Source of the DNA: Auxenochlorella pyrenoidosa | Taxonomy: Eukaryota > Chlorophyta > Trebouxiophyceae > Chlorellales > Chlorellaceae | DNA: 64,000 nucleotides | Direction: 5' to 3' | Assembly (NCBI GenBank): GCA_001430745.1 | Contig: KQ482003.1 | Location: 934,153-998,152 of the forward strand | In this document: in pieces, positions 1 through 13,200 of the stretch | Position numbering within the stretch: the first letter of the stretch is position 1 | Layout: each line of letters starts with the position of its first letter | Translations under genes and position numbers: made by a program | Notes under the pieces: model-generated | Told to the model about the DNA's origin: nothing | The model's input: the letters and a program-made list of their open reading frames with translations, nothing else | The model's database searches: none

Positions 1-2
1 GG

Positions 3-3000
3 ATGCGCCACCTGGCTTCAGAGGACTTTATTGTTGACGAGCCCCTGCTGAAGCCCCGACGCTCGCAGCAGGTAAAATGTCGCTCTTGTTTGTTGGGAGT
101 GTTGAAGGCGTTTTTTGCGCTCTGGTCGTCACCACTTCGGTGCGCGATTTGCATATGCCTGGCTTCCTTGGGCTTGCAAACTAAGCCTGCGGGTCAATCC
201 GGGCCATGTCTGCCCTGCTGGCTCTGTCCCGTCTGCAGAGCGAAGACTCTGAGCAGCCGCTGCGCTTCCGTGTCAGCCTGGGCAGCAGCGGCGCTGCCCA
301 GGCTGCAGCCGCACCGGTCATCAAGCTCAAGCCCAAGGGCTCTGAGCGCACCGAGCGCTTGCAGCAGAAGTATGGCCTGCCACCAGAGGCGGCTCGGCGG
401 CTGGTGCCCATCGACAGAGACTTCGCTCCCAGCGGGGTGCTGCTCCGTGACATCTGCTGCGCGCTGCTGCGCGTGGCGGCGGGGCGCGTCACAGCGGGCG
501 CAGCAGCGGCAGTTGGGGAGCAGCCGCGGGCGGCCAAGCTGCAGAGCGAGGAGAATGAGGTAAGGGTTTGCGTAAGGGTTGGGTGGGAGCTGCTATGGAG
601 GACTTGGAGCACAACCCACATCCAGCCGGCCCGCCCAAAGTGTCCGCTCTGGGTAAGACTCCTGCCAGCCCTGCATCCAGGCCGCCGATGTCCAGCAACC
701 CCTTCCGTTGATGCCTCGACTGCTTGGGTGGTGGATGCCCCCTTGGTGTGCAGAACCCGCTTCCCTGGCCCGAGCGCGTCTGCAACGCGGTGTGGATGTC
801 CCCCGAAGCCGACCTGGACGACCGCACAGTGGCCATCAAGCTCGGCTACGGCGACTGGCAGGACCTGGCTGCCGAGGAGCGCGTGCGGGTGAGCGCACGT
901 GCCTCTGGATCAATCAAAAGTGTTCCACGCAGTGCCGGGTTGCTGTCCTTCTGCTGCCATGCCTTTGCCCGCGTTTGGCTCGGGTTTGAGCCGGCTTTGG
1001 GTACCCGTGAACCACGTGCATGAGCGGTGCACCCTTGCTGGCGAGGTGGGCACTTTGTTTGCTGTGCCTTGAGTTCAACCCTTGTGGGTGCTCACTGCCC
1101 AGTGGGCAGGGCCTTCTTGAGCACTGCATGTCCCACACTTGTCGCGGTGCAGCTGCTGGCGGCGCTGGTGCGCGTGGCGCTGGCTTCTGAGCCGATGCAG
1201 CATGAGCTCAACAACCGCATCGAGGCGCTGGCAGCGGCCCGGCGGGGCCGAGACGGCAAGGACGGCGGCGGGCCTGGCGACGAGGACTCTGATGTCGAGG
1301 CCGACCTGCAGCGGCTGCCGCAGGTGGCGGCATCAGGCCAGGCAACCCCTTCTGTGTCGGTCCAGGCAGGCGCCGCAACGACCGGCAGTGAGGTCCCCAG
1401 CAGGGCCGGCTCCGAGGCGCCGTCTGCCTCGGCGGCTGCAGCGCGCAGCGCCGAGCAGCAGCAGTCTGGGGAGCTGCCAGCGCGCGCAGTGAGTGCAGCC
1501 GACTGGGCTGCCTGGCTGCAGCAGCGGCGGCTGGGGCTGCGGCGGCCGCTCGGCCTTGACCTGCGGGGGCGGCGCTACTGGTGCTTTGGCCGCCAGGCTG
1601 GCGCTTTCAGGGTCTATGTGGAGGACAGTGAGGGCCAGGCCTGGGGCTGGTACGAAGGCAAGTTGCCAGAGGCGTTTGATGTGAACTTTGGAGTTCACAA
1701 TGCTCCCATGCCCTCCGCTGCGGTGGGGATGGCCACTTCCTGGACGTATGGATTGGCAGCCCAAAGCTGATTGAAAAGGGCATGCCCCGCAGATGTGACC
1801 ATCACCATGCTTTGTCCATGTCTGCAGGCGAGCAGCTGACCAAACTGTGCAGCTGGGTGGAGCAGGCGAACGTAGCGGTGGAGGCGCCACTGCTGCGCGC
1901 GCTGCGCACGATGCCGCTGCCCCGCTCCAGCGCCCGCCACCAGCGCCCCCTGGGGGGCAGCGAGTTGGAAGCACTTCGGTCGGATGGCTACCGCACCCTG
2001 GTGAGAGGCTGCCTCTCTGCCTTGCTGCCTTGCCGGTTGAGCTGGTCCTGCAGTTGCCCGCGTGGCAGCGTGCATGCTGCCATTTTGCTGAGGCATGTGT
2101 CCGGACCTAGCATTTCTGGCGCGGGTGCTCCCCTTGGAGGAATCACAGCAGACAGCCTTGCTGAGATCACTTTGTGCACGTGGTCTGCACTTGGTGCAGG
2201 TGACCCCCTTCCTGCGCGGCGAGTGGAACACCAGCAAGACGGGCCTGCTGGCCCCCGCTGAGCAGCGCATCCTGCTGGCCGTGGATGCGCTGCTGGGCGC
2301 TGTCCCCGTCTGGTTCAAGGCAAGCTCAGTGGGTCACCCCTGGCCAAACTTGGAGGGTTGCCTTCTTGTTTGCTCGTTTTGTGTACCTGTCTTCCTGCCC
2401 TCCGCGATTGCGCTGCTGCCTGCCTTTTCGCCATCTGTGCAGGGCCCTGAGGCACTGCAACAGCATCTGGCCATCTGCGAGGCTGCGCAGAGCGGCAACC
2501 TTGCAGACATGGGCCGCGCGTTGCTGTCTGTCGAGCAGCTGCTGGCGGGAGAGGGGCGCCTTCCAGAGGAGTGGCTGGATGTTTGGCAGCTTCCTTGGAG
2601 CAGGTGGGCCAACTCTGGGTGGTTGCCCACTGCCTGTCATGTGCAGTGCACATGTTTGTATGTGGAGGACAGCCTTGCAATGGGTCTCCCCCTGCATTTG
2701 CAGCCATCTGCTCACAGCTCTTGGCCTGTGCAATGTCGTGTGCAGGGCTGTCTCCAGCTGCGGCGACATTCGCGACATGCTTCTGTACACTGCAGCACTG
2801 CAGCAGCACGTGCGAGCGTCGCCAGACCTGCTCCCACGCCAGGTGCGCCTGGGGACTGGCAGGCCCTTAAGTCGACACTTCTTGCCAGCAGCAGTTTGAG
2901 GGGCATGGATCTTGCATTCTGTAATGAAATAAGCATCGCCCATTGTGACCTCTGCAGGCCTTCCTCAAGTATGCCATCGAGGCGCAGTGCCCGCTCTTCT

Positions 3001-6000
3001 TTCCCTACCCGGGCGAGAATGTGGCTGTGATGCGCGCCGGCCTGCTGCGCCACATCGACAGGCAAGCAAACCAGCTGACCAGCTTGGCCTGGCGGGCACA
3101 GTGCCGCCTTTCTTCTACCCACCCAAGGCGCTCTGAGCTTCATCTTGCTTTCTTTTGTGTCTGTTACGACCCGTGCTGCAGGTACATGCAGTTGCTTGGC
3201 CTGGGTCAAACTGGGAACCTGCCCGCACATCAGGAGCCGCAGGCGCCTTCTGAACTGGCAGAGCAGCAGCAGGAGGCAGGGCGTGGACAAGTGGAGCCAA
3301 GCGAAGCAGCGGCAGGCGAGCAGGCTGTCAAGACGGAGATGGATGGTGAGCGGCAGCAGCAGCAGCGGCAGCAGCAGCAGCTGCAGCAGCAGCCACCTGC
3401 CCATGCAGTAGGGCAGGTGCCTGCCCAGCCTGCTGCGTCAGCTCCTGCCCCTGGGCGCAACGTTTTGTCAGTGTTTGGCATTGCTGGCGCACAGGCAGAT
3501 GCCATGCCGGCAGCGAGCACGCAGACCGGTCCGTCTCAGACTGGCACCGGCAGCGAGGCTGACGGCGGCAGCATGCAGGATGGGGATGACGATGCCGGCA
3601 GCAGTGGCCAGCAGCAGCAGCAGCAGTCGGCACCCATGCCGCCGCATGGGGCAGTGCAGCTGGCGCCTCGAGTGCAGGATGGCAAGAAGGCCGCGCTGCA
3701 GGCACACTGGGAGGAGTTGCGGCAACGGGCGCAGGTGCGGATGCAAAGCTGAACCAGGTGCCTGCTGGGCCGCTGAGTCAGAAACCGCGCTGCGCCCACC
3801 AATTTGTTGTTGGGTGTTCATTGGCTAGGGACAAAGTTGATCAAAGCCTGTCTGCGCTTGCCCTGCAGGCACTGCGGCCAGTGGAGCGCTACGTTGTGCG
3901 CAGGTGGGAATTGCTTTTCCTGGTCCCTTTGCTTTGTTGCGGTGGTGGAGCGGCACCATTGGGTTTGTTGTGATGTGAGGGCGCGCTTCTGTAAAGTTGA
4001 CCATACATATCCTGCAGCATCTCCGGCGGGTGCTGCTGCCAGTGTGTCATGCTGGCACCCCCTGAAAACTCTGCCCCACTGCCACCCCCTTGCAGCGTGG
4101 TGTACCGCCGCCACCTGGCGGACGACGCCGACCTCGAGCACAGCGAGGCAGACGAGATGGCACGTCGCTGGCCCGTGGCCTGGCTCATCCTGCGCCCGGC
4201 CAAGTATGGCCCGCGCCACCAGCTGCCCACACAGGTGGGGAAAGCTGCCATGGCTGCACGAGTGTTGCAGGTTGGCTGCTGGTATGTGGTGCCGCCCTGC
4301 ACTCTTGCCCTCGGTGCATTTGCTCTTTGCTCAGCCCCGGTAACTTGCTTGCCTCACATTTTGGCGCCCATGATGCGTCTACAAAAGTAAAAGGCTGCTT
4401 CCTTCGGTTCTCTGTTTTGCAGGACCTTGTCCTCCCAGTGGCCATTGACAACACCCAGCCCGAGTATGCCATCAAGGCGGAGACGTACGCGGAGCGCATG
4501 CGCGTGCGCTGGCAGTCCGGCGACCGCTTCCGCATGTTCTTCGGCGGCCAGGTGTCGCGCAAGACCCACAAGCGGGTCAAGACAGGTGCGACAGCTGTGC
4601 GCATCGGGCAGGTTCTGCTGTGCAGTCGCCGTGGGGGCACTCATTGGCCAGGTGCTTTCCAAGTCCTTTCAGGAATGCACCCAGTTCTAAATACAGCATG
4701 TGCAGGGCACAGCAGCCAACTCATCAGCAATTCAGTGCGCGATGCATGCAAGAAGGCAGGCACCCTTTGTGCTGCTGCGCCGCAGGCGGCGTGTGGTACA
4801 AGGGCACGGTGGTGGACCTGAAGCAGGCGCAGCCGGGCAAGGACGCGCCGCCGGAGGAGAAGGAGCGCTACGACCCGTGGGAGAGCCTGGTGGTGCACTG
4901 GGACAGAGGTGGGTGGCCGGGGCAGAGGCAGGTCTGTGCAGGGGCTGCAGGGCAGCAATTCGAACAGGCATTCCATGTGCAGCTCGAGGTGGCAGCGGGA
5001 TGAAACTGTGAGCTGCTGCATGTGACTCCATGCCTGCGCTTTTTCTTGGTTCAGCCCTGCCCGATGAGAACGAGACTGTCAGCCCCTGGGAGCTTGAGAT
5101 TGACCCTGATGAGGAGCGGCGGCGAGCCGAGGAGGCGCGGCGGCAGGTGCAGGCGGCAGCGCGCGCGCAGCGCGCACGACAGAGCTCGCGCAGGTGAGCT
5201 GGCGTGCTGCGCCATCCGGCGCTGGTGTTCAAGGGAAGCAAGATTTTGGTAACTTCAGTTTGGCTGCTGTGGATCAAGGAAAGATCAAGAACCCTGCCAA
5301 GGAGGGCGTCTTGTTGTTGTCATCTGCAGGAACGCGCCCGATGGCGAGGCCAGCGAAGCTACAGAGGGCCGAGCCGAGATGCTGGTCCGGCAGGCGGAGC
5401 GCGCGCAGCAGCTGCTCAGCTACCACCTGCAGGCAAGGGGCCGGCGGCAAGCCCAACTCTTTGCGACTGGCAGCTGACGTGGATTCCCACCAACCTGCCC
5501 TGTGTGCTTTCCTTGCTTTGCATTGAACTAAAGCCCACGATTGCCTTGCTCACACACTGGTTGCCGTCCGTCTCCGTGCAGCCGGGAGCGGAGGAGGAGC
5601 AGGAGTTCAACGAGGCCGTCTACGGGCAGCCCCTGCAGCTGCAGCAGCACCTTGTGCAGCCCACGCTGCCTGCGGCCATGCCGCACGTGCAGCAGGAGCC
5701 GCAGCGGCGACACCACGGACATGCGCCCTCCTCAGGCCCCGCTGGCCAGATCCAGCCGCTCAACCCGGGGCAGGAGGTGCCGCCGGTGAGCGAGGGGCAG
5801 CAAACTGCCCATGCTGCATTGTTGGCTCTGCCTTTGCAGGCCGGGCCTGCTTTGCCTGCTTGTCAAGTATGCTACAGTCTGCGGCCCGGCCTCCTGGCGC
5901 TCCACTTTTATCACTTTATGCCTGTGCTGCCCTGCAGGAGGTGCTGGACATGCTGCGCCCGCTGAGCCCGGACGCCTTCCTTGTCATGGTGAGGGGGCAC

Positions 6001-8683
6001 CCGACTTGCACACAGGGAGGAGCGCAGGTGGACGGCATGTGGGAGCCCCTGATGCCACGCCTTTGTTTGCACACTTCCTTGCGGCTATGTTGCAGATCAC
6101 AAACTTCTACCGCGGCCTGAAGGGCAAGTTCAAGGTGCCAACCTTTGCGCACAAGGAGCTAGACCTGTATGCGGTGAGGGCAGTGTGCTGTCGTTGATGC
6201 TCGCCACTGCTGGGAGGCGCCTGGCAAGCAGGGGGCTTGACCGCCACTTCTCTGCCTCAAGCAGGTTGGCAAGGCGGAAAGCGGTGGTCGCCATGGTTGC
6301 AGGCGTGCAGGCGCTTCGAGTCCTGCATGGTTCACTTTCCCTGCACGGGGTCCCCTGTATGCTGCTGTGAAAACTGATGTACTCCCATGCGTGCTCGTGC
6401 CGCCCTATCTGTGGCAGGCTTTCTGGGCGGTGATGGAGCGCGGTGGCTACGAGACAGTCACGGCCGGCAAGCAGTGGAAGGAGATCTGCCGCTGCCTGCC
6501 GGGCGTGGACCTCACCGGCCAGACATCCGCCTCCTACAACAGTGAGGTCCCGGGCTGGGTGGCAGCACACAGGTGCACTTGTTGTTAGATGCCTATGGTG
6601 GTCCCCCATCTGCTGACATTGCCAGGCTGGCACCAGTGTGTACACACGCCAGGCTCCAGGCATCAAGCATCTGGCGTTTCCCCCTGCTGCCACTCTATCT
6701 CTCCTCTCCCCTGCAGTGCGCCTCAACTATGAGCGCTGCCTGCTGGACTTTGAGTCGTACCTGGCCTGCGGGCAGGTGAGGATGGAGAGCATGTGGAATT
6801 TGGCTGCACGCAGCACGCTGGCGTGTGTGCGTGGCGGGGTCTGAACAGTCCGTTCCCTCGTTTCACAGCCGCCTGTTTGCGTGCCTTCTTCTTCTCTCTG
6901 AGACACCGTGGTATGCCTGCCACCACCCTGTGCAGTATGAGCGCGACCTGGCGGCCGGCTGCGCCCCCGAAAGCGAGTTCCTCACAGACCCCGCCCGCAC
7001 CAAGTTCACCCTGCCGGGCATCGACTACAGGCAAGCCAGGCGGCTGCGCAGGCCGAACGTGCGGTGCTGCAGCCTGTTGGACCGCCTGTCGCGTGTGCGT
7101 CCCGCGGGACGGGCTCCTCTCTCAATGCTTCTGGCTGCGGCTGACAACTCCTGTGGAACAGTGCAGGCTGCCCACCTGCGCCAGCACTGCACGCCCCCTC
7201 CCTCCATTGCCTTATCCACCAACCCTGCCATGCATGTCCACCTACCCTGGCTGCAGCACTCCCGCGCCCACTGGCCGAGGGGCCGCCAAGCCCACCAGCA
7301 GCCAGGGCAGTGACCTGCTGCCGGGGGGCAGCCGCCCACAGCGCTCCACCCGCGGCAGCAGCCGTCTCAAGCAGAAGGCCACAGCAGCAGCCGAGGCTTC
7401 AGCTACACAGGACGACATGCTGGCGGTGAGTCGCAAGCTGGTGGGCCACGGTGCACAGTAGCTGGCAGGCTTGGCTGGAACGAAGGCATTTCATGCTTGA
7501 TGGTGCTGTAGGCAGTCGTCTTGTGCCCAACGTTCGAGCCTCTCCCTTGCCCACCTTTCTTATCCCACAGATGATCGCTGCGGCCTTCCCTGTTCCACCC
7601 TCTGGCGAAGAGGGCGCAGCAGCCCTGCCTGCGCTGCCAGTGGTGGACGCCGCTGGCGGGGCAGCCTTTGGCGGCACCTGGGAGGGCATCCTGCCGCCTG
7701 GCAACGTGGGCCAGCTGCTCAAGGCGCTGGGCCAACTAGCAGTGGGCCGCACCGTCGAGCGGTTCTGGGCAGAGGAGGGTGCGTACGGTTCCTTGGGTGC
7801 GGTGGGCCAACAGCCCAGCGGGTGCGTGCATGCACGGATCTTTCGCCTGCGCAGCCTGCGGAAATCTGCTGTAAGCAGTCCTCCTCACATTGTTCTTGCC
7901 CATGCCGCTGCCCCAGGATCCTCTCCCGGTGCTGCTCCCTCACCCCCAGCAGGCGGCTGGTGGCGGGCCCTGGTCTCAGACTTCAATGGAGAGTCGGGCG
8001 AGCACCAGCTGACCTACAATGCCGGGCAGGATGACGAGTCGTATGAGTGGGCAGACCTCGGGGAGCTCGCCAACGAGGAGCTCAGGTGGGCTTGGAGACA
8101 GCTTTTGGGCATGCCTCAAGCCTGGACGGCGGCGTGCGAGCTGCCCCGGCAGGTGCAAGCTCGCTCCCATGCCTCGCTTGCCGCCCTGACCTGCAGGGAC
8201 GCGACCGCCAGCGCCGCCATGCCTCGGATGGAGGACCTGCCGCCGCTGCCATTGCCTCTGGAGGGCTGGCAGCCGCCAGCAGATGCAGGCGAGGCAGGAG
8301 CAGCGGAGGGCAGCGGAGCAGCAGGGCCGGCTTCAGCAGCTGAGCCCGTGCTCCCTGTGGTGGGCGGTGCTGCTGATGCTGCTGCAGGAGCAAGCCCACC
8401 GCTTGGTGGCTTCATGGGCCTGCTGGCAGACTCGCAGCCAGATGGGGCCGGGGCCGCCCAAGCACAACAGCAGCAGCAACAGCATGCGCCAGGTGCGGCA
8501 GGCAGCGAACAGCTGCCGCTTGCCCAGGGCAACGAGCAAGACGCCCAAGCGACACTTACAGTGGAGGAGTTGCAAGCCATGCTGCCCGCGCCGCCGCCGC
8601 TGCCACCGGAAGTGAAGGCGGAAGAAGCAGTGGCAGCAACACCGGCGGAGGAGCAGCAGGCAGCCAAGGTTGAAGAACCATAG
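3..8683 (+). CDS. Large chromatin-associated protein: DDT/WHIM, BRWD/ARF-like, ARID and Tudor-like modules (5' end may lie upstream)
   Basis: Twenty-six exons join in frame to 1527 aa counted from the ATG at position 3; only two bases precede it, so the true start may be upstream. Residues about 86-200 look like a DDT/WHIM1 helical region, and about 289-370 like WHIM2 (LGLDLRGRRYWCF, then GWYEGEQLTKLCSWV), as in ISWI-partner proteins. Residues about 805-945 carry RFRMFFGG, VWYKGTVVDL and VSPWELEID, resembling the BRWD/auxin-response-factor ancillary fold. Residues about 1049-1150 are an ARID/BRIGHT DNA-binding domain (FWAVMERGGYETV, RLNYERCLLDFESYL). Residues about 1325-1360 (WWRALVSDF...YEWADLGEL) look Tudor-like. 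Low-complexity Q/A/E-rich linkers lie between. The likely role is nuclear nucleosome-remodeller targeting (inference). Five introns start with GC. Exons: 3-71, 239-559, 754-888, 1153-1657, 1828-2000, 2200-2319, 2443-2603, 2746-2842, 2958-3061, 3182-3734, 3869-3903, 4096-4234, 4423-4585, 4786-4908, 5055-5193, 5330-5432, 5582-5785, 5938-5988, 6096-6173, 6418-6541, 6717-6775, 6936-7030, 7257-7425, 7571-7778, 7917-8085, 8197-8683. Confidence 0.8.
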
Positions 8684-8975
8684 CAGCAGTTGCAATCTGT
8701 CCCATTCAATTGTGAAGGCTGTAACATCAGGAGTTCGGTGGACATCTCTCGGAGGATGTGAGGATTTTGCAGAGCACATTGTACTCGTTTGATGCATACA
8801 ACCCAGGAGTGACTGTGGTGCATGCGCTGCGCCCGCTGCCTGCGACACTGCTGACATTTCTGGCCCTCAATACCTCCAGCGATCCAGCCCTCTCGTGCAT
8901 TCGAGCAAGATTCCAACTTGCATCAAAAACGGCTCGCTGGCCTCGTCTCGCCATGAATTCCGGCGTTTGCTGAGA
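8684..8975. other. Intergenic, 3' end of ARID gene and promoter/leader of the acetyltransferase gene
   Basis: This is 292 bp between two co-directional genes. It holds a TGTAA 3'-end signal at 8720-8724. I see no further open frame with splice support. The acetyltransferase promoter must lie here, but I recognise no core element. Confidence 0.6.
8720..8724 (+). terminator. TGTAA polyadenylation signal
   Basis: TGTAA, the usual green-algal polyadenylation signal, lies 37 bp after the ARID-gene stop codon. Confidence 0.55.
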
Positions 8976-10058
8976 ATGGAGCTCTGCCGCTCCGCCTGGG
9001 CGCCTGCTAGGCACTGCGATGTCTCGATTGTTAGAGATCTCTGCATTAGCCGCTGCCGGAGAAGAGTTGCAAGCCCGCTCGTAGCCAGCAGCGCAGCTCG
9101 CGATGCGGGGGGCGGCTCACAAACGCAGCAACATGGCGTGAGCAGGACAGCAAGCACGGCCCGAAATGCTGCCAGCAGTAGTGCCGCCACTCCCGCCGCC
9201 ACTCTGAGCTCACAGCCGCCCATCCGGCGTGCGACGCCCTCCGACCTGCCGCATCTCTGCAAGCTCGAACAGCTGACTGCAGAGGGCGCCACGTGGAGTG
9301 ACAAACAGATAGAGGTAGGGCCAGGGTTTGCTACAACGAGGGCATCACCCTGCATTTCGAGCTGTTCCCATTTGCTCAAAGCGCAGCTACGACTTTGTTC
9401 CCTGCCATGCAGGCAGAGCTGTCACGGGAGCGTGCCACGGTGCTTGTGGTGGACCAGGGGGCTGGCGCGGTAGGCTGGGCGGTGGGCTGGGCGGTGCCCG
9501 GCGAGCTGCACATCATGAACATTGCTGTCCACCCAGACCACCGGCGGCGAGGGCATGCCCGCGCCCTGCTGGCGGCACTTATCGAGCTGCATAGGTGGGC
9601 CCAGCTGATGGTCAAAGCAGGGTTTGTGGGTTAGGGAAGGTCCCGACACCTTGATTTTATGCCTACGTGGCCGCGCCGCTTGCCCACAGCTGTGGCGTGC
9701 GCGTTCCTTCACGGCACCAGCCCTGTCCCCTCCGCAGGGGCGCTGAGTCGGCGCTGCTGGAGGTGCGGGTGTCCAATGAGCCAGCGCGCAGCTTGTATCG
9801 CTCGATGGGCTTCCAGCATGTGGGCTTGCGGCGAAAGTACTACCAGGTGGGGTGTTGCGCCAAGCGGGCCAACACAATGCTGCCTTTGCTGCTGTGCTCG
9901 GCGGGAATGCAGTCGGACGTAGTTCTTCCATCGCTGCCTGGCGCTTCCAGATCAGCGCTCCTACTGGCCAGGCCGCCCGCATGTGTTTGCAGGATGGAGA
10001 AGATGCCGCCCTCATGACGTTGCAGCTGGAGGCAGGGCCGGCCACTAGCTCAGCGTGA
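8976..10058 (+). CDS. RimI-type GNAT N-acetyltransferase, probably plastid-targeted
   Basis: Four exons (8976-9314, 9413-9594, 9738-9846, 9993-10058) encode 231 aa. The first 75 or so residues are rich in S, A and R with almost no acidic residues, as in plastid transit peptides. The GNAT core follows: a beta strand (TVLVVDQG), motif A (NIAVHPDHRRRGHARALL) with the acetyl-CoA-binding RRRGHA turn, and the RimI-family C-terminal signature LEVRVSNEPARSLYRSMGF followed by LRRKYYQDGEDALM-like residues. Bacterial RimI acetylates the N-terminal alanine of ribosomal protein S18; plant plastid relatives acetylate protein N-termini and lysines. Activity on plastid proteins is inferred. All introns are GT-AG and the phases close exactly. 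The start is the first ATG in the frame that gives a leader without acidic runs. Confidence 0.85.
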
Positions 10059-10210
10059 AAGAACTGCACACTCTTCTAGTACAGACGTGTACAAACCTAT
10101 CCCCATGTCTGCTGTCTGAGATAACTGTTCTTAACAAGCACTCTGTATAGGCATGCACGCTCTGTTTACCGGTCATGAAACAAGGACGTCTCAATCAAGG
10201 GCATTCAAGT
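10059..10210. other. Convergent 3' intergenic spacer
   Basis: This is 152 bp between the stop codons of the acetyltransferase (plus) and the CABIN1-like gene (minus). It is AT-richer than the flanking coding DNA. I see no TGTAA on either strand, so the 3' ends may use variants or overlap. Confidence 0.5.
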
Positions 10211-13200
10211 CTAGTGGTTTGCATGCCCTGCATCCGCCGCCGTCGCAGCCTCCAGAGCCTGGCACACCACCTCGTGCACTACAGCAGCTGCAGTCTCGTC
10301 TTCCTGCTCATCCTGCGGGGCCGGCTGTGGCTGCGGTGCCACCGAAGCGCTCCGCAGCCGCTTCCTGGTCGTTGGTGGGGCGGCCTCGCTGGGCGCTGGC
10401 GCTCCCCGCTTTCGCCCAGCAGGAGCTGCGGGCTGCTCCTCGGCTGCCTCAGCAATGGGTGGCAAAGCCCCTGCTGCTGCAGTAGTTGCTCCGCCCTGCT
10501 GCTGCTGCTGCTGCTGGCGGGCGGCAGCACCCTGCTGGCGAGACTGCCGGCGCTGCTGCCTGGCCGCCTCATCTGCCGCCTTGAGCTGCTCTGCCCGGCT
10601 CTGCCTGCTCAGCTCTGCCATCGTTGGCTGCCCCATGCAGCGCGCATGCAGGCGGTAGGCCCTGCACAAGTGCACGGGCCTCACAGGCGTCAAGCAGCAG
10701 ATAGCAGGATGGAGGGCAGCTCGAGTTGTGCGCCGGAGAGCAGGCTGACGGTGGTGCAGGCACAGGGAAATTTGATAGAACACACAGGCTGCAGGCAATG
10801 CTTCCGCCCCGGCGCACCTGAGCAGCATATCCTCTCCAATGCTGCCCAGCGCTCGCATCTCCTCACGGGCCGCGGCGTTGCTGCTGCCAGCAGCCGCCCC
10901 CACCATCTGTTTCCGAACGAGAGAGAGGGAATAAGTTCTGCACCTTGAGCGCCTGGTGACAAGTGGCTGCGACGTGATGACGCGCACAGCCAAGCATTTC
11001 AACAGGGCCATAGTTGTAAGCAACAGCCCAGCACGCTTGCTGACGCACCTGCAGCCAGCGCGAGAGGTCGCGCTGGAAGGAGTGCGCCACCTGCAGCAGC
11101 GCCATGCACCGCTCCTGCAGCAGCTGCTGCTCTGCCGATGGCAGCAGAGCAGGGCTGCCCAGAACCTCTCGCAGGTCTGTGCCTGGAGTGGTGCTGTGTG
11201 CTGCAGCACCTGCTGCGGCACCTCCTGGCGTCTGCGCGGCAGGTTGCTGCTGTTGCGTGGGCCCAGCAGGGCCAGCGGGGGCCGGAGAGCTCTGCAGTTC
11301 GGCGGCGCCACCTGCAGGAGCTGGCGGCGCCACCTGCACGCCATGTTGCTGCTGCTCCTGCTGGGCCTGCCCTGAGGGGGCCCCAGCGGGCTGCCCGTCA
11401 ACCTCCATGACAGCTGCCAGGTCCTGGGCTGTGGGTTGCAAGGGGGAGAGCGACCCTGCAGCCACATCCTGCTCCGCCTGTGCCAGCGCGCTGTCCGTGG
11501 CCCCTAGCAGCGCCTCAGAGAGTACCAGCGCCTGGCGCCGCAGGAAGCGCGCCTGCCGCGCCTCGGCCGAGCCCAGGCCCTTCACCCTGCTCCAGGATGG
11601 AAAACGTGCCGGGCCGCCAATTTTAGGCAACCACAGAGTCAAAGTTTGTACAGCAGGCAGGCAGGCAGGCAGCAAATAGCAATATAGCTATAGATAGCAA
11701 TACGTATCTGTGAGCATGGCCACGTTGTCTAAAATGAGAGCTGCAGTATAAAGCACGCTTGCAGGGACAATATTACTCCCTGTGCCCCTCACCGCTTCTT
11801 CATGGCCAGCAGGAGGGTCAGCAGCTTATCAGTGGCTCCCTGGTGCTGCAGAAGATGCACATGCAGATTGGCATACAGGCTACAGCCAAGAAAAAACGGG
11901 GTCATGTCAGGTTAGTCTGGGTGAGGCGGATGCGTGCTGGGCCCAGCTTGCAATGTCTGCAACACTTTTGAGTCCACATCAGTTTGATTGTCTGTGGATA
12001 AGTCGCCTTCATGTCCCGCTCACTTGAACATCTTGCGCAAGTTGGGCTGGGAGCAGCGCTGGCGCAGTTCCTCGTCAGCTGCCAAGCTGCTGCTGCTGTT
12101 GCTGCACCAGTAGGGGGAAGCACATGATACCACTGAGGAAGTGAAAGCAGGTGAAGTACTCACAGTTATGCAAGCCAGTGCCTTGCAACTGTTGACAGAG
12201 CTGCGGCGCTCCTGCCGTAACCAGGCCCACCTGAGCGCCTCATGCACGGCTGGCCCGGCCATGCTGTGCCACTTGTCGTCACCCTCAGCGTGCAGGGAGT
12301 AGTCACTGAAGACCTGTGAAGTCAGGCAGGAAGGCAAGCAGAGGCGGCGAAATCTTGGAGTACAGTACCCAAAGCGGCAAAGCAGGGCACACACATCGGC
12401 GGCTTAATAAACTGCATAACGCCGGCTCCCAGGAGGCTGCAGACCAAGCCTGCAAAACTCTCACCTGGTGCGCTTTGGCCAGCAGCTGCTCTGCCGGCGT
12501 GCCGTCCAGCCCAGCCGCCACTTGCAGCAGCTGCTCAGACACCTGGTGGCGCGCCTGAGTGGCCGGGGTGGGCCACAGGCTGCGGACAGTGCCTGCCGCC
12601 TCTGCAGGCGTCGCATGCACCGCCGACGCAGGCGCAGCGCTCAGCGTTCCGGCAGCATGAGCAGGATGCGCCGCAAGCAATGCAGCTCCAGGGGTTTGCT
12701 GTCCAGCAGGCTGCTGCTGCGGGTGTTGCGCCTCGCTGGCATCCACCTCCATGCTGCCACCAGTGCCGCCGCCCACGGTCAGGGCAAGGCCTGGCGTTGG
12801 AGCAGGCGGCCCCAAGCCGGGCAGCTGCTCGAGGGGGCAGCAGGCTTGCAGGCACGCAACGAGTGCGAGCAGGAAGTGGCCTCTGGAGCACATGGAGCAG
12901 GATGGAGGATGGCTCAGCGCAGGAAGGCTCCCAGCCAGACATAGTGAGGCTGCGGGTCACATCTTCACAAAAGCAAATGCAATCCAGAGCAGCGCACGCT
13001 GCAGCAGCTGCACCACACAGCCACCTACCTGGCCAGCTTGTCGCAGCCGTCCCAGGCCTTGCTGGCGGATTGAGGCATGGAGGAGATGTATGCGGCTGCC
13101 TGCTGCAGCACCTCGAGGGGCGGCTGCCGCCCAGCTTCACAGTCTGGCGACGCCTGCCCATCGACTGCTGCCACAGCAGCATCAGCCAGGCAGGAGAAGT

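Noticed and set aside
3350..3405. CAG-rich tract as a mobile or satellite repeat
   Set aside because: It is in-frame poly-Gln coding sequence within exon 10 of the ARID gene; similar tracts occur in other genes of the window.
10175..11679. Long plus-strand open frames opposite the CABIN1-like C-terminus
   Set aside because: They are GC-rich antisense shadows of spliced coding exons, with low-complexity Leu/Cys/Arg content and no family match.
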